Source: Verrucomicrobiota bacterium
Lineage (GTDB): Bacteria > Verrucomicrobiota > Verrucomicrobiia > Limisphaerales > UBA11320
Length of the DNA: 64,000 nucleotides
Assembly (NCBI GenBank): GCA_016199985.1
Contig: JACQFQ010000062.1
Location: 1 to 64,000, forward strand
Direction of reading: 5' to 3'
The notes beneath the pieces were generated by a model. That model was not told where the DNA came from. It saw nothing but the letters and a program-made list of their open reading frames with translations, and searched no databases. Made by a program: the position numbers and the translations under genes. Below, piece after piece: positions 24,039-32,534 of the stretch. Position 1 is the first letter of the stretch; every line of letters begins with the position of its first letter.

Positions 24039-24857
24039 GTGCATAAGATCGCCCTCGAGCTCGGACCGCTTACCATCCATTGGTATGGAGTCTTTGTTGG
24101 GTTGGGCTGTCTCCTGGGCCTTTGGTCGGCCGCCCGTCGCGGGCTGCGCGAGGGGTTGGCGCCCGAGAGGACTTACGACTTTTGCTGGTGGATTCTCCTG
24201 GGCGCGGTTGTCGGGGCCCGCGTCTGGTATGTCGCGTCGTATTGGTCCGAGGATTTCGCGGACAAGAGCTGGCTCGCTGTTTTCAACATCCGCCAGGGCG
24301 GCTTGGTTTTTTACGGCGGCGTCGTCGGCTCATCGCTCGCGCTCATTCTCTATTCCTTGTTAAAAAGGCAGCCGCTCTGGCTGTTGGCCGATATCGCGAC
24401 GCCGAGCATTGCGCTGGGCAGCGCGCTGGGCAGGATCGGATGCCTGATGACGGGTTGCTGCTACGGCAGCCCTTGCTCCCTCCCCTGGGCCATCCGCTTT
24501 CCCGAGGATCACGCGACGCGCCACAACCCTGTGCACCCTGTTCAGATTTACGACGCGCTGATCAACCTCGCGCTCTACCTGTTTCTCGAGTTGAGTTGCT
24601 TCCGACGCCGTCGCTTCGACGGACAGGTGTTCGTGGTTTGGCTGCTGATCTATCCCTTTACCCGCTCATTCACGGAGCTCTTCCGGGGCGACTATCCGCA
24701 GCGCTACCTGGGCGGTTCGATGACCCCAGCCCAGGCGATGAGTCTTTTTACGGTGGTCGCGGGCGTGGCTCTTTACTTCCTCCTGCCGCGTCGACTCACT
24801 CGTCGCGCCGAATCCTCCGACCTCGCCGAGACGGATCCTGTCCCGCCCCATGGATGA
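24039..24857 (+). CDS. lgt: Prolipoprotein diacylglyceryl transferase
   Basis: 272 residues from GTG 24039. Multi-pass membrane protein with Lgt motifs: IHWYGVFVGLG near the start, RQGGLVFYGG (85-94) and GRIGCLMTGCCYG (131-143, the Lgt signature in its cysteine variant), then HPVQIYDAL and RSFTELFRGD. Lgt attaches diacylglycerol from phosphatidylglycerol to lipobox cysteines at the inner membrane. Its last 8 bases overlap miaA. Confidence 0.93.
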   Translation: MHKIALELGPLTIHWYGVFVGLGCLLGLWSAARRGLREGLAPERTYDFCWWILLGAVVGARVWYVASYWSEDFADKSWLAVFNIRQGGLVFYGGVVGSSLALILYSLLKRQPLWLLADIATPSIALGSALGRIGCLMTGCCYGSPCSLPWAIRFPEDHATRHNPVHPVQIYDALINLALYLFLELSCFRRRRFDGQVFVVWLLIYPFTRSFTELFRGDYPQRYLGGSMTPAQAMSLFTVVAGVALYFLLPRRLTRRAESSDLAETDPVPPHG

Positions 24858-25794
24858 GGCTGATCCAACGCTCGACCGCGGGCGGCGCTGCTCGGACGTA
24901 TTGTATCTCTCGGGGCCGACCGCTTCGGGCAAGTCCGCGGTGGCCCTTGCTCTCGCGCGACGCCTGAACGCCGAGATTGTTTCCGTTGACTCCATGCAGG
25001 TGTATCGGGGCCTCGACATAGGAACCGCAAAGCCCACCGTCGCGGAAAGGGAGGAAGTTCCGCATCACCTGTTGGACATCGCGGATCTCGACAGTCCTTT
25101 TGACGCGGCGCGGTTCTGTCGACTGGCTGAGGAGGCCGTCCGGGGGATTCGACAGCGGGGACGGCGGATCCTCTTTTGCGGAGGAACGGGCATGTACTTC
25201 AAGGCGTGGATGGAAGGGGTGGGCGCCATGCCCCCGGCCGATCCCGCCCTGCGCGCCGAGTTGAACGCCTTGCCGTTGGATGAGCTGCTGAGCGAGCTCG
25301 AGAGACGGGACCCTCAGACGCACGCGAGGATTGATCGGAAGAACCCGCGTCGCGTGGTCCGGGCGCTTGAGGTGGTGCGGTTGACCGGCCGATCCTTCGT
25401 GGCGCAGCAATCGCCTTGGCGTTCGGAGGCGGGAGCGTCCGGGCGCCGGCCCGACTTCTTCTACTTGGACCGTGAACCCGCCGATCTGGAGGCGAGGATA
25501 CGCGCGCGCGTCGCGGCGATGCTCGAAGCCGGTTGGGTCGAGGAAACGCGGCGAGCTCTGCTGGCTGGGCTGGAGAAGAATGCCACCGCGTTCCAGGCGA
25601 TCGGGTATCGCCAGATCCTGGAGCACATTCGGGGGCAAAGGTCCTTGGCGGAGACCCGCGAGCTGATCCAATCCCGCACCCGGCAATTCGCCCGACGCCA
25701 GGGCATCTGGTTCCGCAAGCATGGCGCTCCGACGCGGTTGGCGGTCGCGGCGGACGAGACCGCCGAATCCGTCGCGTCGCGGATTCTCGCGTGA
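24850..25794 (+). CDS. miaA: tRNA dimethylallyltransferase MiaA
   Basis: 314 residues. P-loop SGPTASGKS (21-29), DSMQVYRGLDIGTAKP (47-62) with the catalytic Asp, HHLLDI, GGTGMYFKA, and the C-terminal FQAIGYRQILEHIRG and TRQFARRQ.IWFRK. It adds dimethylallyl to A37 of tRNAs reading U-starting codons. The start ATG lies inside the end of lgt, so the two are co-expressed. Confidence 0.95.
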   Translation: MDEADPTLDRGRRCSDVLYLSGPTASGKSAVALALARRLNAEIVSVDSMQVYRGLDIGTAKPTVAEREEVPHHLLDIADLDSPFDAARFCRLAEEAVRGIRQRGRRILFCGGTGMYFKAWMEGVGAMPPADPALRAELNALPLDELLSELERRDPQTHARIDRKNPRRVVRALEVVRLTGRSFVAQQSPWRSEAGASGRRPDFFYLDREPADLEARIRARVAAMLEAGWVEETRRALLAGLEKNATAFQAIGYRQILEHIRGQRSLAETRELIQSRTRQFARRQGIWFRKHGAPTRLAVAADETAESVASRILA

Positions 25795-25845
25795 CGTCCG
25801 AAACCCGCTCCGGTCTATACGGCTGATTCCTGAGTGTGCCACCTA

Positions 25846-25926
25846 TGGGTCAACCCGCGGTGTGGGTCATGTTTCTTTCCCCTGGAGAGAAGTTTTCTTG
25901 ACCCAACATGGCCGTTCCTATATCTC
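25846..25926 (+). promoter_or_regulatory. Promoter/operator region of the pilus-like operon
   Basis: The octamer TGGGTCAA/T occurs three times in 60 bases: 25846-25853, 25863-25870, and inverted as TTGACCCA at 25898-25905. The last copy contains a possible -35 box (TTGACC) with TATCTC 17 bases on (25921-25926). The arrangement suggests an operator overlapping a promoter, about 75 bases before pilM. Confidence 0.4.
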
Positions 25927-26000
25927 GCACGAGCTTCCGGGCGACAGATCAAAGGCGTTAAGCGCTTTTTGCATGGTTTTTTGCGTCCGGGTATTGACGA

Positions 26001-27851
26001 ATGCTGACATCAAAGTCCTTCTTGGCAGTTGATTTCGGGGCTGCGACGCTGAAGCTGGCTGAGTTCGAAGTGAACGACGCCGGTGGCTTGCGTCTGCGCA
26101 AGTTTGGGCTGGTGTCGCTGGGTCAGGAGGGTTTGCAGGACGCGACGCGACCCGCCGTCCTCCAGCAGAAGCTTCAGGCTTTGTTGGCTGAAAAGCAGTT
26201 CTCGGCCAACCGGATGAACGGCTGCGCGCCCGGCTTCCATACTTTCTCCAAGTTCGTCCGTCTCCCTCCCGTTGACACCTCGAAGGTCACTCAGATCATC
26301 CAGTACGAGGCGCAACAGAACGTTCCGTTTCCTTTGGAGGAGGTCGTCTGGGACTACCAGATCATTGGCACCACTTCGACTGGCGAGCTTGAGGTGCTTC
26401 TGGTCGCCATCAAGAACGACGTCGTGGAGGGTTTGTTTCGTGTGGCAGAAAACGCCAATCTGCGGCTGCAGTTGGCCGATGTCTCCCCCGCCGCGCTTTG
26501 CAACGCGTTCCGTTACAACTACGGCGACCAGGAAGGCTGCTCCATGTTGTTGGACATCGGGGCGAAGACCTGCAACCTCCTCTTCTTCGACAAAGGACAA
26601 GTCTACTCTCGCGGCATCAACATTGGAGCCAACTCCATCACCACCGACTTTGCCCGGGAGATGAAACTCCCGCTGGAGCAGGCGGAGGAGCTGAAGATTG
26701 GCGAGGGCTTCGTGGGATTGGGAGGCGCCTACGCGGAGCCTGAGAATCCGAACCAGGCGGCGATCTCGAAGATTTCGCGCCAGTTCATGACGCGGCTGCA
26801 CATCCAGGTCAACCAGACCATCCAGTTTTATCGTTCGCAGCAGGGCGGCAGCCAGCCGGTGAGGCTCTTCCTCTCCGGGGGGGCCTCCATCATGCCCTAC
26901 ACCAAGGAGTTTTTCGCCGAAAAGTTCAATATTCCGGTCGATTACTTCAATCCGCTGCGGAGCGTCGAGCTGGATCCGGGCCTCGATCTAGACGAGTTGG
27001 TGAAAGTGGCGCATTCCATGGGGGAAATCGTGGGGCTCGGCCTGCGAAACCTGGCGCACTGCCCGGTCGAATTGAACCTGATGCCCGAGAGTTCGCTCTC
27101 GCGGCAGCGCTTCGCGCAGCGAAAGCCCTATTTCATCGCGTCCGCGTTCGGGCTTGCCCTGATCGTCTTTGCGATCGGATTCTTCTACAACAACGTTGCC
27201 CGCCAGAAAAGCGACACGCTCAGCGAGCTGCAAGCCAAGCTGACTCCGCTGAAGAACTCGCAAGCTCAGCTGCAGAGGGCGCAGGATACGGTGAAGAAGA
27301 CCCGCGCTCTTGCGGATGGCCAGCTCGAGTGGCTCCAGCGTCGGCCGGCTTGGTCCCAGATCCTCGCGGAGCTCCGCTCCGCCTTCCGCGAAACAGAGAC
27401 GCGCGCTCCTGAGATTCTCCAATCCCCCAACGTGGAAGCAGGGCTCTGGATCGACGCTTTCTCGCCGATGTTGGCCGAGACGATACCCATGGAGGGCGTC
27501 GTTGCCATGGCGGCGTCCGACGCCGACACCCCCGCCCGCGCCGCCCGCGCCCCTTCCCGTCGCCCCGGCGCCGCCGCCGCCACGACCCCCGCCGACACCG
27601 CCAGCGGTCCCCGGGTTGACTCCGTCCTGCTCAGCTGCCGGGGAGTGAACCTCAATCAGATCGTCAAGCCCTCCGCCGACTTCGAACTCGCGTCCGCACT
27701 GGCCCAGCGTCTCGCGGCGAACAGCGCTTTCTTCAGCACCAACACATCGCTCTCGGGTCGGCTGGAGGTCGATGACAAGGCGTCCACGAACGCGGGGTTC
27801 TTCTTCACCTTCGAACTGACCCTGAAACTGGCGAAGCCCCTCGACCTGTAA
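26001..27851 (+). CDS. pilM: PilM-PilN fusion (Amuc_1101-like), pilus-like assembly platform
   Basis: 616 residues. The first 350 are an actin-like PilM domain: FLAVDFGAATLKLAEFE (phosphate 1 loop), MLLDIGAKTCNLLFFDKG (phosphate 2), IFLSGG-type motif LFLSGGASIMPYTKEFF. After NLMPESS (a PilM-PilN type junction), a TM segment (about 374-396) and a coiled periplasmic PilN-like part follow. An Ala/Pro-rich low-complexity stretch lies at about 510-540. In type IV pilus systems PilM binds the N-terminal tail of PilN; here both parts are one chain. It starts the operon, with 4 bases to the next gene. Confidence 0.85.
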   Translation: MLTSKSFLAVDFGAATLKLAEFEVNDAGGLRLRKFGLVSLGQEGLQDATRPAVLQQKLQALLAEKQFSANRMNGCAPGFHTFSKFVRLPPVDTSKVTQIIQYEAQQNVPFPLEEVVWDYQIIGTTSTGELEVLLVAIKNDVVEGLFRVAENANLRLQLADVSPAALCNAFRYNYGDQEGCSMLLDIGAKTCNLLFFDKGQVYSRGINIGANSITTDFAREMKLPLEQAEELKIGEGFVGLGGAYAEPENPNQAAISKISRQFMTRLHIQVNQTIQFYRSQQGGSQPVRLFLSGGASIMPYTKEFFAEKFNIPVDYFNPLRSVELDPGLDLDELVKVAHSMGEIVGLGLRNLAHCPVELNLMPESSLSRQRFAQRKPYFIASAFGLALIVFAIGFFYNNVARQKSDTLSELQAKLTPLKNSQAQLQRAQDTVKKTRALADGQLEWLQRRPAWSQILAELRSAFRETETRAPEILQSPNVEAGLWIDAFSPMLAETIPMEGVVAMAASDADTPARAARAPSRRPGAAAATTPADTASGPRVDSVLLSCRGVNLNQIVKPSADFELASALAQRLAANSAFFSTNTSLSGRLEVDDKASTNAGFFFTFELTLKLAKPLDL

Positions 27852-27855
27852 CCCT

Positions 27856-28818
27856 ATGCTTTGGATCAAGCGCAACCTGTTTTTCGTCCTCTCCCTGCTG
27901 GTCGCGCTGGGACTGTTCGGATACGGGTGCTTTTACCTCTTCTCCAAATGGAATGAAAACGGGGAGGTCCAGAAGCAGTTGGAACAGACCGAGGCCGAGC
28001 TCAAGAAAATCTACGAGGGCGGCGCGATATTTCCCAACGCGACGAACATCGCGCTGCTGCGGCAACAGGACAAGGAGCTGAAGTTATTCCTCGCGGACGC
28101 GGTCAAAACGCGAAGCCCCGTGGAGTACGAGCGGAACATCTCGGCGTCGAACTTCAAGACGCTCCTCGACAACACCCTGGCAGATCTCAACAAGCAAGCT
28201 GAGCGCGCCCGCATCTTTGTCGCTCAGCGCGATTTCTCCTTCGCCACCATCAAGCCTTTGGTGAACTTTGCGGAAGGCAGCGTTCCTTCCCTTGCGGAGC
28301 AGCTCGCGGAGATCAAGCTGATCTCGGAAATCCTCTTCCGCTCCGAGATTGTTTCCCTCGAAAGCATCAAGCGAGAGCCGGTCTCCAAAGACGACAGCGC
28401 GGGCGCCGGATCTGTTGATTACCATGCGTTCATCCGACGCACGAACGACTTGACGGGCGATGTGAGCAGCATCTACCAGGTTACGTTCCTCGGATTCAGC
28501 GAAACCGTCGCCTCCGTGCTCAACAATGTGGGCCAGACGCGCGAAGGGATGACCGTCAAGCTGCTCTCCGTGGTCCCTGGAGTGGGCGGAAAAATGCCGC
28601 TTCCAGGCGCTCCATTCGGAGGTGCTGCGGCGTTCCCTCCCGCCGCCGCCGCGCAGACCGGCGTGAGAAGCATGCCCACGGTCGCGGGCGGGGCCCGTCC
28701 GGCCGCCGGCGCGTCGGCGCCGGTCAGAAGACTTGACACCATGGCGGACGAGAAGTCGTTCCGAGTCTCGATGTTGCTCGAGATCGCGAAGCCTGGCGCC
28801 GCGGCGCCCACACCCTAG
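27856..28818 (+). CDS. Amuc_1100-family pilus-like protein
   Basis: 320 residues. One N-terminal TM (about 7-27, NLFFVLSLLVALGLFGYGCF), a coiled coil (35-70, VQKQLEQTEAELKKIYEG), then an alpha/beta periplasmic domain and an Ala/Pro-rich tail. Arrangement and context match Amuc_1100 of Akkermansia, which resembles a PilO-type pilus alignment protein. No catalytic motifs. It probably pairs with the PilN part upstream and the Amuc_1099-like protein downstream. Family name by synteny and topology rather than strong motif. Confidence 0.75.
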   Translation: MLWIKRNLFFVLSLLVALGLFGYGCFYLFSKWNENGEVQKQLEQTEAELKKIYEGGAIFPNATNIALLRQQDKELKLFLADAVKTRSPVEYERNISASNFKTLLDNTLADLNKQAERARIFVAQRDFSFATIKPLVNFAEGSVPSLAEQLAEIKLISEILFRSEIVSLESIKREPVSKDDSAGAGSVDYHAFIRRTNDLTGDVSSIYQVTFLGFSETVASVLNNVGQTREGMTVKLLSVVPGVGGKMPLPGAPFGGAAAFPPAAAAQTGVRSMPTVAGGARPAAGASAPVRRLDTMADEKSFRVSMLLEIAKPGAAAPTP

Positions 28819-28835
28819 CCCAAGACTCTGCCAGC

Positions 28836-29678
28836 ATGGAAAAGATCAAAAACCTGTTCAGCGTCATCAAGCAGGATTACGAGAAGGCTCTTCTCGTGGT
28901 CGTTGTCGTGACCCTGGCGCTTGCTGTGGGGCTGCTGTACTGGCTGAGCGCCGAGGAGCAGCAAAGGTCGGAGAGCGTTCGACGCGATTGGAAAACCCGG
29001 AAAGTGAAAGAGCCGCCTGCGGTGGACATGCGTCCCTACGCCAAGGCCCTGGAGGTCGCGCGAAATCCGGAACGGGTGGACTTTGGCCTTCCTCATAAGC
29101 TTTTTAATCCGGTGAAGTGGATGCGCGGCCCCGAGGGCCGCTTCATCGTCGACCGGTCCGGGAAGACGGTCGGCCCCGAGGCCCTCAAGATCGACTCCGT
29201 CCGCCCGCTGAATCGCTCGCTCAGGCTCTTGAGCGTCCTTCCCGACAACGCCTACTCGGTGGAAATCCTCTTCGAGGCCTCCGACCGAGCCGACGCGCGG
29301 AAGCCAAGGCTCTTCACAATGAAGCTGGATGAGAAGGTGCGTCTCGGGGGTGGCAGCCCGCGCAATCCCTCGCAGCTCTGGCTTCGCGAAGTGAAGGGGA
29401 AGCCTGAAGATCCGGACGAACTGATCTTCGAGCTCACGGAGACCAAGGAGCGGATTACGGTGAACAAGTCTCAGGCGGCGATTCGCGCTGAGGCCTATGT
29501 GATGGATCTCAGCTATTCGCCGGAAAACCGGCAGTTCAAGAACCTGCGGCGTGATTCGGTGATCGCCTTCGGAGGCGAGGAGTACAAAATCGTTGATATC
29601 ACGGAAAACGAGGTGGTAGTTTCCAACCGCTTAAACGACAAGAAAACCAGACTCAAACGCACCTCTAGCCAGAAGTAG
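28836..29678 (+). CDS. Amuc_1099-family pilus-like protein
   Basis: 280 residues. Short cytoplasmic start, one TM (about 19-38, ALLVVVVVTLALAVGLLYWL), then a periplasmic part with two beta-rich segments (RSLRLLSVLPDNAYSVEILFEAS; DSVIAFGGEEYKIVDITENEVVVSN). The latter resembles PilP/GspC-type homology-region folds that contact the secretin. It sits directly before the secretin gene, as expected for such a partner. The actual contact is inferred. Confidence 0.75.
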   Translation: MEKIKNLFSVIKQDYEKALLVVVVVTLALAVGLLYWLSAEEQQRSESVRRDWKTRKVKEPPAVDMRPYAKALEVARNPERVDFGLPHKLFNPVKWMRGPEGRFIVDRSGKTVGPEALKIDSVRPLNRSLRLLSVLPDNAYSVEILFEASDRADARKPRLFTMKLDEKVRLGGGSPRNPSQLWLREVKGKPEDPDELIFELTETKERITVNKSQAAIRAEAYVMDLSYSPENRQFKNLRRDSVIAFGGEEYKIVDITENEVVVSNRLNDKKTRLKRTSSQK

Positions 29679-29716
29679 TGGTGCTTTTGTTTTTTAACGA
29701 GAAGACGGGAAAGCTC

Positions 29717-32530
29717 ATGTTCAGCACGCTTAGAATCTTGATCGGTGTCTCCGCCGCATGGTGGATGATCAACGCCGCGCACATGGCGCAGGCCGCGGAC
29801 TCTCCAATCGATACCGCCGCGAACGAAAGCATCCGGCGCCAGTCCATGAAGGTGGACGTTCGCGCCAAGATCGCTCGAGCGCAGCAGGCCTCGCAGGCCG
29901 GCAAGAACGCGGAAGCCGCCCGCCTTTACGAGGAATGCCTCACACAGTTGAAAAACATCAACGTGGGTGTTGAGCAGGAGCAGCAGGAGGTGCGCTCGGG
30001 GATGGCGAGCGCTCGCTTGCAGTTGGCGCATCAATCGCAGCGCGGCGGGGATCTTCTCGAGGCGCAAAAGCAGGTGGACCGCGTCCTTCTCGTTGATCCC
30101 GCCAACAAGGCCGCCCAGGAGTTCAAGCGCGGGCTCGACCAACTACAGGCCCAAAGCAGGGGCAAGATTCCCAGCCCGGAAGCGCTGGCGGTCCTGCCTG
30201 AGGCGCAAACGGAGCAGGCTCGATTGGGCACGATGGTCCAGGACGCCAAGATCCTGATGTCGGCGGGACGGTACTCCGAAGCCGAGACGAAGCTCAACGA
30301 AGTGATCAAAGTCGACGCCAACCATCAAGCCGCGTACTACTTTCTGAACGAAATCCGAGATCACCGTCACAGCGCCGATTTGATGCGTCGGGAGGGCTGG
30401 GCGCGCGACCGTTTCAGCGACGTCAGCCGTGAATGGATGGATCCGAACACCCGTGACGCATTGCCCAAACCGAACGCCTACGCCCGCACCAACACCGTTC
30501 GAACCAGCAGGGCTCGCCAATTGATTTACTCGAAGCTCAGCCGCATCATGATCAACGAGATCAAGTTTGATAACAAGCAGCTCTCAGAGGTTATCAAGGA
30601 CTTGGGCACCGAGGCGCAGAAGCGCGATCCCGATCGCGCTGGGGTCAACATCCTCCTCGCGCCGAACCTGGATCTCCCGGCGCCCCCGCCTCCGGCGCTG
30701 GACGCCAACGGGCAGCCTATTCCCGCGCCCGTCGTCGCGGACGCCGGCGGAGCGGTGCTGGGCGATGTCTCCATCAACATTCCCAAGCTCAGCAACATCA
30801 CGCTCGCGGAGTTGCTGGATGCGATCATCAAAGTGGCTGATCGCCCCATCAAGTACTCGGTTGAAGACTACGCCGTTGTTTTCACATTCAAGACACGCGA
30901 GGCGGAACAGCTGCACACACGCACATTCCGAGTCGATCCTAACACCTTCCGTCAAGGCCTCGAGTCCGTGACCGCTAACAGCTTCGCGACTGAAGCCGGT
31001 GGCGGTGGCGGCGGTGGCGGCGGCGGCGGCGGTGGTCGAGGCGGTGGCGGCGGCGGCGGTCGTGGGGGTGGCGGCGGCGGCGCGACGGGCGGCGGTGGCG
31101 CGGGCGGCGCGGGCGGCGGCGCGAACGGGCAACCGCAGGCGCAATTGGGTTCGATCTTCGCCGGTGTCCGGATAGCCCCTGGCCAGATCGGCGCAGCGGG
31201 AGCCGCCGGCGCCGGCGGTATCAGCAGCGACCCGCTTCAGTACCGTGGCGAGCTGGGGCCCGCTGGAAACGGAGTAACATTCCTGACACGACCCGCCTAT
31301 ACGATGGTCGTGCAGGAAACGGTCCGACACTTCTTCCAGGCGGCGGGTGTCACGCTGGATCCTCCCAAGCAAGTCTTCTACAACGACCGGACCGGCATCC
31401 TGATGATTCGCGCGACGCTCGCCGACCTCGATATCATCGAGCAAGCCATCCAGATTCTGAATGTTCCCCCGCCGCAGCTCTCCATCAAGGCCCGCTTCGC
31501 GGAGGTGAACCTGAACCAGAATAAGGCCCTCGGCTTCGATTGGTTCCTGGGCAACACGCTCATGGCGGGCGGCCGCATCGGCGGACAGGGCGGCACGGCG
31601 CCGCAGTTCTCCGGCAATCCCACAATCAATGGCCCGGCGAATTCCCTGGGCACATTCCCCCTGCCGAATCCGGCGTTCAACGCGCTGCCTCCGAGCAGCA
31701 CGGATGGGTTGCTGACCAGCGGTTTGCGCAACAACACAACGCCCTCGCTCGCGACGTTCACCGGAATCCTTACGGATCCCCAGTTCCGCGTTGTTGTGAA
31801 AGCGTTGGAACAACGGGGGGGTATCAATGTGCTCAACGCTCCTGAAGTGGTCACGGTGAGCGCCCGTCAGACCCAGATCAAAGCGGTCGAAGTGAAATCG
31901 GTCGTCCTGGACCTGGACGTCAGTCAAACCGCAACCGGCGGCGGCGGCGGGACGGGCGGCGTTTCAGTCGGCGGCGGCGCGGGCGCTGTCGGATCCCTGA
32001 TCCAGCCGATCTCCAGCGCGATCGAACTCGGGCCTGTCCTGGATGTCATTCCCTATGTGTCCTCCGATGGCTACACGGTCCAGATGACCATCATCCCGAC
32101 ATTGAAGGAGTTCACTGGATATGACCTGGAGACGGCGCAGCTGTTCCAAGCTCAAGCGCTTGGTTCTGCGGGGCCGTCGCTCAGACAGAACATTCCGCTT
32201 CCGAACTTCCGGCTCCGGCAGGTCGTCACCACGGCCATCGTATGGGATGGCCAGACCGTCGTCCTCGGCGGCCTGATCTCCGAAAGCGAAACGAAGATCA
32301 AGGACAAGGTCCCGTTCCTCGGCGACCTGCCCCTCTTCGGTCGCTTGTTCCGTAGCGAATCCAACGTCAGCGACAAGAAGAACCTCATGATTTTTGTCAC
32401 TCCGACCATCATTGACCCTGCCGGCAACCGTGTTCATAGCGACGAGGAGATGCCTTTCGCGAAGACCGGAATCCCGACGCAAGCGCCCTTCGCAGCCTCG
32501 GCGTCGCCGACCGCGGCGTCCTCGAAGTGA
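29717..32530 (+). CDS. Amuc_1098-type outer-membrane secretin
   Basis: 937 residues from ATG 29717 (signal MFSTLRILIGVSAAWWMINA..AQA); a GTG at 29678 would add 13 residues and hide the signal. N-terminal helical repeats (about 40-240, TPR-like: EARLYEECLTQL, GDLLEAQKQVDRVL) precede STN/N0-type and secretin-N domains. Between them lies a 44-residue poly-glycine tract (428-471). The secretin core has LNAPEVVTVSARQTQI and the signature VPFLGDLPLFGRLF (about 865-878), followed by NLMIFVTPTIID. It forms the outer-membrane channel of the pilus-like machine. The next ORF begins 4 bases later. Confidence 0.9.
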   Translation: MFSTLRILIGVSAAWWMINAAHMAQAADSPIDTAANESIRRQSMKVDVRAKIARAQQASQAGKNAEAARLYEECLTQLKNINVGVEQEQQEVRSGMASARLQLAHQSQRGGDLLEAQKQVDRVLLVDPANKAAQEFKRGLDQLQAQSRGKIPSPEALAVLPEAQTEQARLGTMVQDAKILMSAGRYSEAETKLNEVIKVDANHQAAYYFLNEIRDHRHSADLMRREGWARDRFSDVSREWMDPNTRDALPKPNAYARTNTVRTSRARQLIYSKLSRIMINEIKFDNKQLSEVIKDLGTEAQKRDPDRAGVNILLAPNLDLPAPPPPALDANGQPIPAPVVADAGGAVLGDVSINIPKLSNITLAELLDAIIKVADRPIKYSVEDYAVVFTFKTREAEQLHTRTFRVDPNTFRQGLESVTANSFATEAGGGGGGGGGGGGGRGGGGGGGRGGGGGGATGGGGAGGAGGGANGQPQAQLGSIFAGVRIAPGQIGAAGAAGAGGISSDPLQYRGELGPAGNGVTFLTRPAYTMVVQETVRHFFQAAGVTLDPPKQVFYNDRTGILMIRATLADLDIIEQAIQILNVPPPQLSIKARFAEVNLNQNKALGFDWFLGNTLMAGGRIGGQGGTAPQFSGNPTINGPANSLGTFPLPNPAFNALPPSSTDGLLTSGLRNNTTPSLATFTGILTDPQFRVVVKALEQRGGINVLNAPEVVTVSARQTQIKAVEVKSVVLDLDVSQTATGGGGGTGGVSVGGGAGAVGSLIQPISSAIELGPVLDVIPYVSSDGYTVQMTIIPTLKEFTGYDLETAQLFQAQALGSAGPSLRQNIPLPNFRLRQVVTTAIVWDGQTVVLGGLISESETKIKDKVPFLGDLPLFGRLFRSESNVSDKKNLMIFVTPTIIDPAGNRVHSDEEMPFAKTGIPTQAPFAASASPTAASSK
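30998..31130 (+). repeat. Poly-glycine low-complexity tract in the secretin gene
   Basis: GGC/GGT codons in long runs encode about 44 residues, mostly glycine with a few Arg, Ala and one Thr. It is slippage-prone and may vary by multiples of three bases. Confidence 0.8.
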
Positions 32531-32534
32531 GTTC

